Shown here: positions 33,906 to 42,721 of the stretch, piece after piece
Numbering within the stretch: the stretch's first letter is position 1
Layout of the letters: every line of letters begins with the position of its first letter
Origin: Dickeya zeae NCPPB 2538
GTDB lineage: Bacteria > Pseudomonadota > Gammaproteobacteria > Enterobacterales > Enterobacteriaceae
DNA: 64,000 nucleotides
NCBI RefSeq assembly: GCF_000406165.1
Contig: NZ_CM001977.1
Coordinates: forward strand, 3,988,280 to 4,052,279
Reading direction: 5' to 3'
Translations under genes and position numbers: made by a program
Notes under the pieces: generated by a model
Databases searched by the model: none
Told to the model about the DNA's origin: nothing
Seen by the model: only the letters and a program-made list of their open reading frames with translations

Positions 33906-35035
33906 AACTGCTCCCCCACCCCTCGCCGCTGGAGAAAACTGCCAGCATCAGAACCCGGTTGATTCTGACACTGGGGTGTATTTTGCTGGCGTGCCAGTTG
34001 CTGAGCGTGGTCTGGCTCTGGCATGAAAGTGAAGAGCAAATCCAGTTACTGGTAGAACAAACGCTGACCGCGAAAAAGCTCAGTCAGGATATCGAATTAG
34101 AAGTGCATGAAGCGATTGCCTCGCTCAGTATTCCCAGCCTGGTGATGATCATCGCCTCTCTCATTTTGTGTGCCCATGCGGTGACCTGGATCACCCGCCC
34201 CCTCTTAAAGCTGCAGGAAGAACTACACAACCGCACGGCGGAAAATCTCGATCCACTACAACAACACAGTGATGTCACCGAGATTGCGGCTGTCATCACC
34301 AGTATGAATCAATTACTGGCGCGGTTTAGTGAGTCGTTATACCGCGACAGGCTTTTTGCCTCGAATGTCGCACATGAATTACGTACACCGCTGGCCGGTA
34401 TCCGATTAAGCCTGGAGTTGCATGAACAACTCCACCATATCGATTGCCAGCCATTAATTAAGCGCGTCGACCACCTGACCAAAACCATCGAACAGTTGCT
34501 GTTACTGGCGCGCACCAGTAATGAGCTGGCAACCGGCCACTATAAATCGGTGTTATTAGCGGATGATGTCATCACACCGAACCAGCAAGAGCTTGAAGAA
34601 ATGGCGGCGGCACGGCATCAACAGCTCGATTGGCAGTTAGAAACGCAAAACGCCATCGTGCCGGGCAACGCGACACTGTTGCAGTTGTTGCTGCGTAATC
34701 TGGTGGAAAACGCCTATCGGTATAGCCCTGAACACAGCACGATTCGCATCAGACTGGCCGATCATCCCGACGGCGGCTACGAGTTGACCGTTGCGGACGA
34801 AGGACCGGGTATTAATGAGTCCCAGGTGGGAGAGCTCACTAAAGCCTTTGTGCGTATGGACACCCGCTATGGCGGCATCGGCCTTGGCCTGAGTATCGTC
34901 ACCCGTATCGTGCAATTGCATCACGGTGAATTCTTTCTGGAAAACCGGCGCGATCGCACCGGCACTCAGGCGCGAGTGGTGTTCAATCATCCCCATAGTG
35001 AAGACGTTATCAGTTACGAACACGATGTTGGCTAA
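33902..35035 (+). CDS. pmrB: Sensor histidine kinase PmrB (BasS)
   Basis: A 377-residue inner-membrane sensor kinase of ferric iron, aluminium and mild acid. TM1 (about 19-40) and TM2 (about 75-95) enclose a short periplasmic loop with ExxE pairs (Glu42/Glu45 and Glu67/Glu70), like the iron-binding motifs of PmrB. Next come HAMP-like sequence, the H-box NVAHELRTPLAGIRLSLE with phospho-acceptor His158, the N-box NLVENAYRYSP, and the G-boxes DEGPGIN and GGIGLGLSI. It is the last gene of the operon, with a strong terminator about 75 nt downstream. Confidence 0.94.
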   Translation: MKLLPHPSPLEKTASIRTRLILTLGCILLACQLLSVVWLWHESEEQIQLLVEQTLTAKKLSQDIELEVHEAIASLSIPSLVMIIASLILCAHAVTWITRPLLKLQEELHNRTAENLDPLQQHSDVTEIAAVITSMNQLLARFSESLYRDRLFASNVAHELRTPLAGIRLSLELHEQLHHIDCQPLIKRVDHLTKTIEQLLLLARTSNELATGHYKSVLLADDVITPNQQELEEMAAARHQQLDWQLETQNAIVPGNATLLQLLLRNLVENAYRYSPEHSTIRIRLADHPDGGYELTVADEGPGINESQVGELTKAFVRMDTRYGGIGLGLSIVTRIVQLHHGEFFLENRRDRTGTQARVVFNHPHSEDVISYEHDVG

Positions 35036-35111
35036 TCGTGTGTTCATGCTTATTGCCACAGCATACTGACCCGATGATGTCATAAGTCGTTCTTCTGCGA
35101 CAAAAATGACC

Positions 35112-35138
35112 AAACCGCACCGAACTGGTGCGGTTTTT
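35112..35138 (+). terminator. eptA-pmrAB terminator
   Basis: AAACCGCACC (35112-35121) pairs perfectly with GGTGCGGTTT (35127-35136) around a 5-nt loop, with T5 from 35134 to 35138. It follows the pmrB stop by 76 nt. Confidence 0.92.
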
Positions 35139-35238
35139 CGCTTTATTCTCCCTCTTCTTTTCATTCACTCACGCCTGGCCCACGTTGCATCAGCCCTTCA
35201 CACACTGGCCCACTTCTTGCTTTAGCCATTTTGTATCC

Positions 35239-35248
35239 TTGGATCCAA
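35239..35248. promoter_or_regulatory. Palindrome before the GntR gene, candidate operator
   Basis: The palindrome TTGGATCCAA lies 18 nt before the GntR-family start codon. GntR/FadR-type repressors often bind short palindromes at their own promoter, so autoregulation is possible. Only one palindrome is seen and it is short, so this is a weak call. Confidence 0.3.
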
Positions 35249-35265
35249 AGTGAAGGGTTTACGAC

Positions 35266-35955
35266 ATGCGACTTTTTACCAACGGTGAAAATGTGGTGTA
35301 TGCCGCCAGCGGTGACGGCAGCGGCCATACTGGCACAGCGGAAGATCAGGCTTACCAGTACCTGCTGGACGGTATTTGCCGCGGACGCCACCCACAGGGC
35401 ACCCATCTGGTGGCAGAAGAGGTTGCAGCCGAACTGCAAATGAGCCGGATGCCGGTACGCGGCGCGTTCAAACGACTGGCGGCGGAAAACCTGCTGACGT
35501 TGCGGCCGAACCGTGGTGCGGTAGTCAGCGGCCTGAATCGCGAGCAGATGTGCGAAGTGTTTGAAATGCGAAGCGTACTGGAGGGGCTTGCTATCCGCAT
35601 CGCGGTATCAAAACTGACAGAGAAGCACCTCACCCATCTGACGCGGCTGCTGGATAGCATGGATGACACCCACAATGAGCCCTACGAATGGGTACTCCAT
35701 CACCGTGTCTTTCATGAGTACCTGTGCAGCCTGAGCGAGCGGCCGCGCCTGCTGCGCCAGATAAGCCTGTTGAATTCGTCGATCTCCCCGTACATGCACC
35801 TGTGGCGTCAGCGGGTCAATCAACCGCAAAACGACCGGGAAGATCACCGCCAGATCATCGATGCGCTACGCACCGGCGATCCCGTGCTGGCGGAACAAAT
35901 AATTCGTCACCATGTGGAAGGCACTATTCCGTTGCTGACCAACATGCTGCCGTAA
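35266..35955 (+). CDS. GntR/FadR-family transcriptional regulator
   Basis: A 229-residue GntR-family protein: N-terminal winged helix (about 25-90; AEELxMSRMPVR-like sequence AAELQMSRMPVRGAFKRLAA) and a C-terminal FCD ligand-binding domain (about 95-220). The FCD domain has the helices FEMRSVLEGLAIRIAVSKL and, near the end, EDHRQIIDAL and IIRHHVE, whose His residues usually bind a metal and an organic acid. GAAGGG lies 8 nt before the ATG. It is followed in the same direction by the ABC importer and GGT-like genes, and probably controls them. The effector is unknown. Confidence 0.85.
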   Translation: MRLFTNGENVVYAASGDGSGHTGTAEDQAYQYLLDGICRGRHPQGTHLVAEEVAAELQMSRMPVRGAFKRLAAENLLTLRPNRGAVVSGLNREQMCEVFEMRSVLEGLAIRIAVSKLTEKHLTHLTRLLDSMDDTHNEPYEWVLHHRVFHEYLCSLSERPRLLRQISLLNSSISPYMHLWRQRVNQPQNDREDHRQIIDALRTGDPVLAEQIIRHHVEGTIPLLTNMLP

Positions 35956-36023
35956 TGCCCGATATTGCCATCCCGGCACATCGCTCCACTGACAATCGCT
36001 CCCCCCACTTAACGAGGTGAACA

Positions 36024-36845
36024 ATGTTAAAACCTGGTGCTCTTCTCTGTGCTTCGGCGCTTGCTCTCTCCGTCAGCCTGGCTCATGCCGCCACGGAGAT
36101 CCCCGCTCGCCTGAAGTCCGTGGATAAAATCACCCTGTGCGGCGGCATGGATTCCCCCCCTATCGGCTTTTATGACAGCAACCAAAAGCCACAAGGCGTA
36201 GTCGTGGATTTGTCTAATGACATTGCCAAACGTTTGGGCGGCAAGAAAGTAGAGTGGAAAGTCATCCCGTTTTCAGGGCTGATTCCGGCACTGCTAGCCA
36301 GTCAGTGCGACATGCTGGCTGACCAGCTCTTTGACAAACCGGCCCGCCGGGAAGTGATCGACATGGTCAATTACATGTACTCCAGCCAGTCGGTGGTGGT
36401 GTTGAAGGGCAACCCGAAAGGGATTCATACACTCGATGACCTTTCAGGCAAGAAAGTCGCGGTGCTAAACGGCTCTACCATCCGTTCCTTGCTGGAAGAC
36501 CAGAACAAAACCCTGGTGGCCGCAGGAAAACCGCCGATGACCATCGTGGTCTTCAATAGCGATACCGATGCCTTTCAGTCATTACGCATCCAACAAAGCG
36601 ATGCTTACGGCACCACGGTGGAAACCGCCGGTTATTACCAATCTCTCGCACCGAATCTGTTTGAAACCGGCGTACCGGCTTTTGCCCGCATCCTCACCGG
36701 GCTCGGTTTTCGCAAAGACGACAACGCCTTCAGCGGCGCAGTGGAACAGATTATCAAGGATATGCAGGCGGATGGCAGTTACCTCAAGCTGCTGGAAAAA
36801 TGGCACGTCGCGGGTGACCGGCTGGATGCCGGCCAGTCATCATGA
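36024..36845 (+). CDS. Polar amino-acid-type ABC transporter substrate-binding protein
   Basis: A 273-residue periplasmic binding protein of the SBP_bac_3 type. The signal peptide MLKPGALLCASALALSVSLA is followed by HA-ATE (cleavage after Ala22). The mature part has the ITLCGGMDSPPIGFYD beginning, DLSNDIAKRLG and the hinge motifs GKKVAVLNGST. The ligand is not predictable: residues that bind alpha-amino/carboxylate groups could fit an amino acid, opine or gamma-glutamyl compound. The gene overlaps the permease start by 4 nt. Confidence 0.88.
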   Translation: MLKPGALLCASALALSVSLAHAATEIPARLKSVDKITLCGGMDSPPIGFYDSNQKPQGVVVDLSNDIAKRLGGKKVEWKVIPFSGLIPALLASQCDMLADQLFDKPARREVIDMVNYMYSSQSVVVLKGNPKGIHTLDDLSGKKVAVLNGSTIRSLLEDQNKTLVAAGKPPMTIVVFNSDTDAFQSLRIQQSDAYGTTVETAGYYQSLAPNLFETGVPAFARILTGLGFRKDDNAFSGAVEQIIKDMQADGSYLKLLEKWHVAGDRLDAGQSS

Positions 36846-37633
36846 ATTTCAGTTGGGAGGTGTTCTGGCAGTATCTGCTCAAGCCTAGCGATGTCTATCT
36901 CTATGGGCTATGGCTGACCTGCATTATTGCCGTATCCGCCATGCTGCTCGGCAGCGTGCTGGGGCTGATGGCCGCGTTACTGCGGCTGTCCACCAGCCCA
37001 CTGCTGCGCTACCCGGTGGGGCTCTATATCTGGCTAATGCGCGGTACGCCACTACTGGTGCAGATCGTGTTTTTGTATACCGCGCTGGCGGCGGGCGGCC
37101 TGTTCCACTTTCAGGATATCACCCTTGGTTCGCTGGTGATCCCGGGGAATATTCAGGCGGCCATCGTCGCGCTCGGGCTAAACGAAGGGGCGTACATGGC
37201 CGAAATCATCCGCTCAGGGTTGGGAGCGGTGGATCAAGGCCAGTATGAGGCAGCCAAGTCCCTCGGCATGACGTTTCCCAGGCTAATGCGCCGCATCATT
37301 CTGCCGCAGGCGTTCCGGGTCATCATTCCGTCCATCGGTAATGAGTTTAATGTGATGTTGAAAAACACCACGCTGGTGAGCGTTATCGGCGTACAGGAAT
37401 TGTTGCTAAGCACCCAGGTGATTACCTCCGCCACGTTCCGGGTATTTGAGCTGTACACCGTAGTAGCTATCTACTTTCTGGTGCTCACGTCTCTGTGGGG
37501 GCTGTTTCAGTACTGGCTGGAGAAACGCTTCAATCAGCCGCACGTGCGTGTCAGTGCCTCAAGCCGATTGTTTGGCCGTCAGACGATGGGCCTGTTCGGC
37601 CGCCAGGCGATGAAAACGTTGAGGGGGCGCTGA
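36842..37633 (+). CDS. Amino-acid ABC transporter permease
   Basis: A 263-residue HisM/GlnP-type inner-membrane permease with about five membrane segments. It has LRGTPLLVQ-like sequence (WLMRGTPLLVQIVFLYTA) and the EAA loop EIIRSGLGAVDQGQYEAAKS - LGMTF, the ATPase contact. Only one permease gene is present, so it probably works as a homodimer. It is 1 nt from the ATPase gene. Confidence 0.9.
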   Translation: MNFSWEVFWQYLLKPSDVYLYGLWLTCIIAVSAMLLGSVLGLMAALLRLSTSPLLRYPVGLYIWLMRGTPLLVQIVFLYTALAAGGLFHFQDITLGSLVIPGNIQAAIVALGLNEGAYMAEIIRSGLGAVDQGQYEAAKSLGMTFPRLMRRIILPQAFRVIIPSIGNEFNVMLKNTTLVSVIGVQELLLSTQVITSATFRVFELYTVVAIYFLVLTSLWGLFQYWLEKRFNQPHVRVSASSRLFGRQTMGLFGRQAMKTLRGR

Positions 37634-37634
37634 T

Positions 37635-38414
37635 ATGTCCTGCCACCAACAAGATATCGTTATTTCCGCCCGGGATATCCACAAATCTTTCGGTGACCAA
37701 CCTATCCTCAAAGGCGTGTCACTGGATGTCCACCGGGGAGAAGTGGTGGTGCTGATTGGCGCGTCGGGTTCCGGCAAGACCACCTTCATCCGCTGTATCA
37801 ACTGCCTTGAGGATATTCAGTCCGGCACCATTCGTATCAACGGTGAGCTGATAGGCTTTCGCCAGCGCCCGGATGGCAGCCTGACGCGCGATACGGAAAC
37901 CAATATTGCCCGCCGCCGCCGCGATGTCGGCATGGTGTTTCAGCGCTTCAACCTCTTCCCGCACATGACGGTGTTGGAAAACATTATTGAAGCGCCAACG
38001 CAGGTACTGGGCGTGTCGCACGAAACGGCGGTAGCCGATGCCTACAACCTGCTGGCACGCGTCGGTTTGCAGGAAAAAGTGGACTTCTACCCCTCTCAGT
38101 TATCAGGCGGGCAGCAGCAACGGGTGGCGATCGCCCGTTCGCTGGCGATGAAACCACAAGCGATGTTGTTTGATGAACCCACCAGCGCACTCGACCCGGA
38201 AATGGTGGGCGAAGTGCTGGCCGTCATGAAAGAGCTGGCTCAGGACGGTATGACTATGGTTATCGTCACACATGAAATGGGATTTGCCCGTGAAGTGGCG
38301 GATCAGGTGGTGGTGCTCCATCAGGGGGAACTCATCGAACAAGGCTCACCGGAGCAGGTGTTCAGTCATCCCGTGCATCCGCGTACCGGTGAATTTCTCA
38401 GCCGGGTACGCTGA
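37635..38414 (+). CDS. Amino-acid ABC transporter ATP-binding protein
   Basis: A 259-residue ATPase of the polar amino-acid uptake family. Walker A GASGSGKTT (42-50), Q-loop FQRFNLFPHMTVLEN, signature LSGGQQQRV (156-164), Walker B MLFDEP (177-182) and the H-loop His in VIVTHEMGF are all present. With the upstream binding protein and permease it makes a complete importer; the GGT-like gene follows 49 nt later in the same direction. Confidence 0.92.
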   Translation: MSCHQQDIVISARDIHKSFGDQPILKGVSLDVHRGEVVVLIGASGSGKTTFIRCINCLEDIQSGTIRINGELIGFRQRPDGSLTRDTETNIARRRRDVGMVFQRFNLFPHMTVLENIIEAPTQVLGVSHETAVADAYNLLARVGLQEKVDFYPSQLSGGQQQRVAIARSLAMKPQAMLFDEPTSALDPEMVGEVLAVMKELAQDGMTMVIVTHEMGFAREVADQVVVLHQGELIEQGSPEQVFSHPVHPRTGEFLSRVR

Positions 38415-38421
38415 TTCTCTT

Positions 38422-38463
38422 GTTAAGAAAATCTCATTAAGGAAATCTCGTTAAGGAAATCCT
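38422..38463 (+). repeat. Three 14-bp tandem repeats, each carrying a ribosome-binding site
   Basis: Three adjacent 14-mers (GTTAAGAAAATCTC, ATTAAGGAAATCTC, GTTAAGGAAATCCT) end exactly at the start codon of the GGT-like gene. The last two contain AAGGAA, the third lying 5 nt from the ATG. Repeat duplications of a ribosome-binding site can alter translation by standby binding and can change copy number by slippage. Confidence 0.85.
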
Positions 38464-40074
38464 ATGCTGAACTTTTCCACCCACCACTACCCTTACGCGT
38501 CACAGCGCCAGTGCGTTTTTGCAAAACGGGGAATGGTCGCTACCTCGCAACCGCTGGCGGCCGAAGTCGGCATTGAGATGATTCGTCGGGGCGGCAATGC
38601 CATTGATGCCGCTATCGCCACCGCCGCAGCGCTGACGGTGGTGGAACCCACCGGCTGCGCCATCGGCGGCGATGCTTTCGCACTGGTGTGGGTGAAAGAC
38701 ACCCTACACGGGCTGGACGCCAGCGGCTACGCCCCTGCCGCACTCAGTATTGAGTCTGTCACTTCTCGCGGCCACACCGCCATGCCGCTGTACGGCTGGG
38801 AGCCGGTGACGGTTCCCGGTTGCCCGGCAGCCTGGGCAGAACTGTCACGCCGGTTTGGCACACTGCCGTTTGCCGATCTGCTGCAACCGGCTATCCAGCT
38901 CGCCCGGGATGGCTTTCCGGTGTCGCCGATGGTGGCCTATCAATGGCAGGAAGCACACCGGCTTTATCAACGCCACCGCCTGCCGATTTTCGATGCCTGG
39001 TTCGATACTTACCTTAATTATGGTCAGGCTCCGGCTGCCGGCGAACTGTTTCGTAATCCAGCACAGGCGAAGACGTTACAGGAACTGGCCGAAACCCAGT
39101 GCGAGAGTTTCTACCGGGGCGCGCTGGCGCAACGGCTGGCAGACTTCGCCCAGTCCACCGGCGGTTACCTGACGCTGGCGGATTTGAACCGCTATCAACC
39201 AGGCTGGGTAGAGCCGATTCGCCTCAACTACCGTGGCTATGACATTTGGGAAATTCCACCCAGCGGCCAGGGGCTGATTGCGCTGATGACGCTCAATATT
39301 CTACAAGGTTTCAGCTTCGATCAGCGCGACAGCCACCAGACCTGGCACCGTCAGCTAGAAGCATTAAAAATGGCCTACGCCGATGGTCTGCACTACATCA
39401 CCGACCCGGAACAGATGCGAACCAGCGCCGCCTCGTTATTGTCGCCACGTTACGCGGCACAGCGTCGGGTGGAAATCACCGAGCAGGCGCAACCACCACG
39501 CCACGGCGACCCACACGCCAGCGGTACGGTATACCTTGCTACCGCCGATGCCGACGGCAACATGGTGTCGTTCATCCAGAGCGCCTACCACGGTTTCGGC
39601 TCTGGCGTGGTGCTGCCTGATAGCGGCATTGCACTGCAAAATCGCGGCTCCGAATTCAGCCTCGACCCTCATCATGCAAATTGCCTGCAACCCGGTAAGA
39701 AAACCTTCCACACCATCATTCCCGGTTTTATCAGTAAGAATGGTCAGGCGGTGGGGCCATTCGGCGTGATGGGTGGCTACATGCAACCTCAAGGGCATGT
39801 ACAAATGGCGATGAACCTGATTGATTTTAATCTGAATCCACAGGCCGCGCTGGATGCGCCGCGCTGGCAATGGCTGGGTGGCATGAAAGTCGGCATTGAG
39901 CAAAATGCCCCGCGCTCTCTGGCGTTGAGTCTGCTGCAAGCGGGTCATCAGTTACAAATCGACTGTGACTCCGTCGACTACGGCCGTGGGCAGATTATCG
40001 TACGTCATCCCACCAGCGGCGTGCTGTGCGGCGGGACAGAGCCACGTGCCGACTCCAGTATCGCGGTGTACTGA
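38464..40074 (+). CDS. Gamma-glutamyltransferase-like hydrolase (no signal peptide)
   Basis: A 536-residue Ntn-hydrolase of the GGT / cephalosporin-acylase family. The self-cleavage nucleophile is Thr355 in ASGTVYLATADADGN, which would give a large (1-354) and a small (355-536) chain. The GVMGGYMQPQGHVQ motif replaces the Gly-Ser-Ser oxyanion motif of classical GGT. The ASGYAP stretch replaces the REMAP region, whose Arg holds the glutamate carboxylate. It begins without any signal peptide, so it should be cytoplasmic, unlike periplasmic E. coli GGT. It follows an amino-acid ABC importer in the same unit. The substrate is unknown; the changes suggest something other than glutathione. Confidence 0.82.
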   Translation: MLNFSTHHYPYASQRQCVFAKRGMVATSQPLAAEVGIEMIRRGGNAIDAAIATAAALTVVEPTGCAIGGDAFALVWVKDTLHGLDASGYAPAALSIESVTSRGHTAMPLYGWEPVTVPGCPAAWAELSRRFGTLPFADLLQPAIQLARDGFPVSPMVAYQWQEAHRLYQRHRLPIFDAWFDTYLNYGQAPAAGELFRNPAQAKTLQELAETQCESFYRGALAQRLADFAQSTGGYLTLADLNRYQPGWVEPIRLNYRGYDIWEIPPSGQGLIALMTLNILQGFSFDQRDSHQTWHRQLEALKMAYADGLHYITDPEQMRTSAASLLSPRYAAQRRVEITEQAQPPRHGDPHASGTVYLATADADGNMVSFIQSAYHGFGSGVVLPDSGIALQNRGSEFSLDPHHANCLQPGKKTFHTIIPGFISKNGQAVGPFGVMGGYMQPQGHVQMAMNLIDFNLNPQAALDAPRWQWLGGMKVGIEQNAPRSLALSLLQAGHQLQIDCDSVDYGRGQIIVRHPTSGVLCGGTEPRADSSIAVY

Positions 40075-40134
40075 TTACAGCCATGCGGGGGGCGGAAGTA
40101 CAGGATAACGCGCACCACAGGTTTGGTCTGGCGC

Positions 40135-40170
40135 AAAAAAATACCGCCTGTGCAGACGCACGGGCGGTAT
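40135..40170 (-). terminator. fkpA terminator
   Basis: ATACCGCC (40141-40148) pairs with GGCGGTAT (40163-40170), with an inner GTGC/GCAC pairing. On the minus strand it is followed by T7 (40141-40135). It lies 42 nt after the fkpA stop, convergent with the GGT-like gene, which ends at 40074. Confidence 0.9.
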
Positions 40171-40212
40171 CGAAACCAGTTTACACGCCCCAAACTAGCG
40201 GCGTACAAGGCA

Positions 40213-41070
40213 TTACTGAGCGGCTTTCTTCGCTTTGTCGTCAGCCGGTTTTTCTGCTTTCGGTGCAGCAGCGCCTTTCGCGTCGGCATCTGACTTGATA
40301 TCCAGCAGTTCGACGTCGAACACCAGCGTAGAGTTAGCCGGGATCCCCGGAACGCCCGCTTCGCCGTAAGCCAATGCCGGTGGGATAACCAGCTTGATCT
40401 TACCGCCTTTCTTCACGTGCTTGAGGCCTTCAGTCCAGCCCGGGATAACGCCATCCAGACGGAAAGACAGCGGCTCGCCGCGTTTGTAGGAGTTATCGAA
40501 CTCGGTGCCATCAACCAGCGTACCCTTGTAGTTCACCACTACAGTATCGCTGTCTTTAGGTGCTGCGCCGGTCCCTTCCTTATCTACCTGATAAAGCAGG
40601 CCGGATTCAGTTTTCTTCACGCCTTTTTCTTTGGCGAAGGCATCACGGAATTTGGTGCCTTTATCCGCATTGTCTTTAGCGTCCTGCTGCATTTTTGCCT
40701 GAGCCGCTTCTTTCACGCGGCCTTCAAACGACTGCAGGGTTTTCTCTATTTCTTCGTCAGACAATTTGCTCTTGTCAGCAAACGCGTCCTGAACCCCCTG
40801 GATCAACTGTTGTTTATCCAGTTTGATACCCAGTTTTTCCTGCTCTTTCAGGGAGTTGTCCATGTAGCGACCCAAAGAGGCGCCCAGCGCATACGCGGCG
40901 GCTTCTTCATCGCTCTTAAATTGACCTGCCGCTGCTTTCGCTGTGTCCGCTGCCGCAGGAGCGGTAGCCGCTGCATCAGTGGTCTTGGCCGCATCCGCCG
41001 CCATAACACCCGTACTCAGCGCCAGTCCCATGGCCGCCGTCAGCAGTGTGACTTTAAACAGTGATTTCAT
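40213..41070 (-). CDS. fkpA: Periplasmic FKBP-type peptidyl-prolyl isomerase FkpA
   Basis: FkpA is a periplasmic chaperone and proline isomerase for envelope proteins. Residues 1-24 are a Sec signal peptide (MKSLFKVTLLTAAMG..., cleavage near VMA-ADA), followed by an alanine-rich stretch, an N-terminal dimerisation domain and a C-terminal FKBP domain with GTEFDNSYKRGEP, IPGWTEGLKHVKKGGK and PPALAYGEAG. The tail is lysine/alanine-rich. The start at 41070 gives 285 residues; the frame extends 9 codons further. It is divergent from slyX. The nine kb between yheO and fkpA is inserted compared with E. coli. Confidence 0.96.
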   Translation of the reverse strand: MKSLFKVTLLTAAMGLALSTGVMAADAAKTTDAAATAPAAADTAKAAAGQFKSDEEAAAYALGASLGRYMDNSLKEQEKLGIKLDKQQLIQGVQDAFADKSKLSDEEIEKTLQSFEGRVKEAAQAKMQQDAKDNADKGTKFRDAFAKEKGVKKTESGLLYQVDKEGTGAAPKDSDTVVVNYKGTLVDGTEFDNSYKRGEPLSFRLDGVIPGWTEGLKHVKKGGKIKLVIPPALAYGEAGVPGIPANSTLVFDVELLDIKSDADAKGAAAPKAEKPADDKAKKAAQ

Positions 41071-41282
41071 CCATCTCTCCAACATTCGGAGCACCATGCC
41101 CCGGCAACATTAACATTTCGCCAGCTACTATAACGTTGCGTGCAAAGACAATACAACGACACGCCGCACCAGATAGCGAAAAATTCTGAATACCAGGATT
41201 TACGCCCGATGGCGTAGGGTTTTACTACCAGAACTTTCCGCTTTCTGACACACTTTGCACTCACTGCACGGGAGGAAAAATG

Positions 41283-41501
41283 ATGTCACTGTCACCACTG
41301 GAACAACGGCTCGAATTGCTGGAAAGCCGACTGGCTTTTCAGGAGATAACGATAGAGGAATTGAACCAGACCGTCGTGCACCATGAACTGGAAATGGCCC
41401 GGTTACGCGAACAATTACGGCTGCTCACCGACAAACTGCGGGCGACGGCCCCTTCCATGATTGCCTCACAGTCGGAAGAAACACCGCCGCCGCATTATTA
41501 A
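41283..41501 (+). CDS. slyX: SlyX protein
   Basis: A 72-residue coiled-coil-forming protein (MSLSPLEQRLELLESRLAFQ..., heptad pattern through about residue 50) ending EETPPPHY, the SlyX hallmark. The function is unknown. GGAGG at 41271-41275 lies 7 nt from the ATG at 41283 and only 4 nt from the ATG at 41280, so 41283 is preferred and gives the E. coli length. In E. coli slyD follows; here an insertion of about 6 kb separates them. Confidence 0.94.
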   Translation: MSLSPLEQRLELLESRLAFQEITIEELNQTVVHHELEMARLREQLRLLTDKLRATAPSMIASQSEETPPPHY

Positions 41502-41530
41502 TACCGGCAAACCCGATAACCACCAGCGTG

Positions 41531-42571
41531 TTATGCCTTGCGCCACTGCCGTGGGCTGATGCCAAACCAGCGGCGGAAGGCGCGGGAAAACGCGCTCACC
41601 TCGGAGTAGCCCAGCAGGAATGCCATCTCGGAAATCGACAGCTGGCGTTGCTGCAAATAGTGTGTCGCCATTTCGCAGCGCACCTTTTCCACCAATTGGG
41701 TGAAGGTGATGCCTTCGTCTTTCAAGCGACGCTGTAGCGACCAGCTCGATAACCCAATGCTCTCCGCCACCTCGTCCAGCGACGGTTCCCCCTGCGACAA
41801 CACCTGACGCAGCCGGGCGCGCGCCAGTTCCACTACGCTCTGCTGGGGGGCGTCGTTGTTAAGCCGACGCAACGCGTCCTGCACCACCAGCAGCAACAGC
41901 GGATCATTGTCCGGCATAGACCGCGTCACATCACGCTTGGGGATCAGCAGGGAGTTGAACGGCTGGTCGAAATACACCGGTGCGTCAAACACTTTACAGT
42001 GTTCATGCCACTGCTCGGGGCGGGGATGTTCAAAATGGACCTCCCGCGGTGCCCAGTTTTTGCCTGCCGCATGACGAATCAGGTTTAATATCATCCCCAA
42101 TGTCAGCTCGGCATCCTGCCGACAATGCAGGATAGCGCCGTGACGCACCTGATAGTCAAAGCGCCAGCAGTCGCCTTTGTCCACCAGACGAATCAAGGTA
42201 TCGTGCTGATGAAAAGGGAAGGCATTGACTACGTTATGCAATGCCTGCTCCAGAGTGGCACTGCATAACCCAACATAGCCTATCAACCCCAACGCCTGCG
42301 GTTTGAACTGTCGGCCGTAATGCAGCCCGAAATTATCACAGTCCGAATAACGGGCCGCCTCCTCCAGTACCCGGCAATAATTGACCAGTCCGACGCTAAG
42401 CGTCGGGCAGGCCAGCATTTCCGGGTTGATACCGCTGATACCGAGAATGCGATCCGCATCGCCGCCTTTTTCACCGATAAAATCGGTCAGACCTGATGCC
42501 GCCGCCGCCAGAACCCCCCGATGTCCGGATAGCTCGGCCACCGGCGGTAACCGAAAAGACGTGGTTTCCAT
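41531..42571 (-). CDS. AraC-family transcriptional regulator
   Basis: A 346-residue AraC/XylS regulator with an N-terminal arabinose-binding-type domain (PF12625-like; about 10-200) and a C-terminal double helix-turn-helix. The latter includes SLDEVAESIGLSSWSLQRRL, then LSISEMAFLLGYSEVSAFSR and FRRWFGISPRQWR. The start METTSFRLPPVAEL at 42571 has AGGA just upstream; the open frame runs nine codons further to 42598 without a ribosome-binding site. It is the same direction as the kinase gene (150-nt gap) and convergent with slyX. It probably activates the kinase and/or permease. Confidence 0.87.
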   Translation of the reverse strand: METTSFRLPPVAELSGHRGVLAAAASGLTDFIGEKGGDADRILGISGINPEMLACPTLSVGLVNYCRVLEEAARYSDCDNFGLHYGRQFKPQALGLIGYVGLCSATLEQALHNVVNAFPFHQHDTLIRLVDKGDCWRFDYQVRHGAILHCRQDAELTLGMILNLIRHAAGKNWAPREVHFEHPRPEQWHEHCKVFDAPVYFDQPFNSLLIPKRDVTRSMPDNDPLLLLVVQDALRRLNNDAPQQSVVELARARLRQVLSQGEPSLDEVAESIGLSSWSLQRRLKDEGITFTQLVEKVRCEMATHYLQQRQLSISEMAFLLGYSEVSAFSRAFRRWFGISPRQWRKA

Positions 42572-42721
42572 GATTCCTGCCTCACACAACCGATTCAATA
42601 TCGTAAACCTGCAAATTCCATACCATTCACAAGTTACTGATTTTTATCGCGTCGAAAGGCAAAGTAGCACCACGACGATCCCGTGGTGCGCTATCATGGT
42701 GCACGGTTCGCCACGTCAGAG

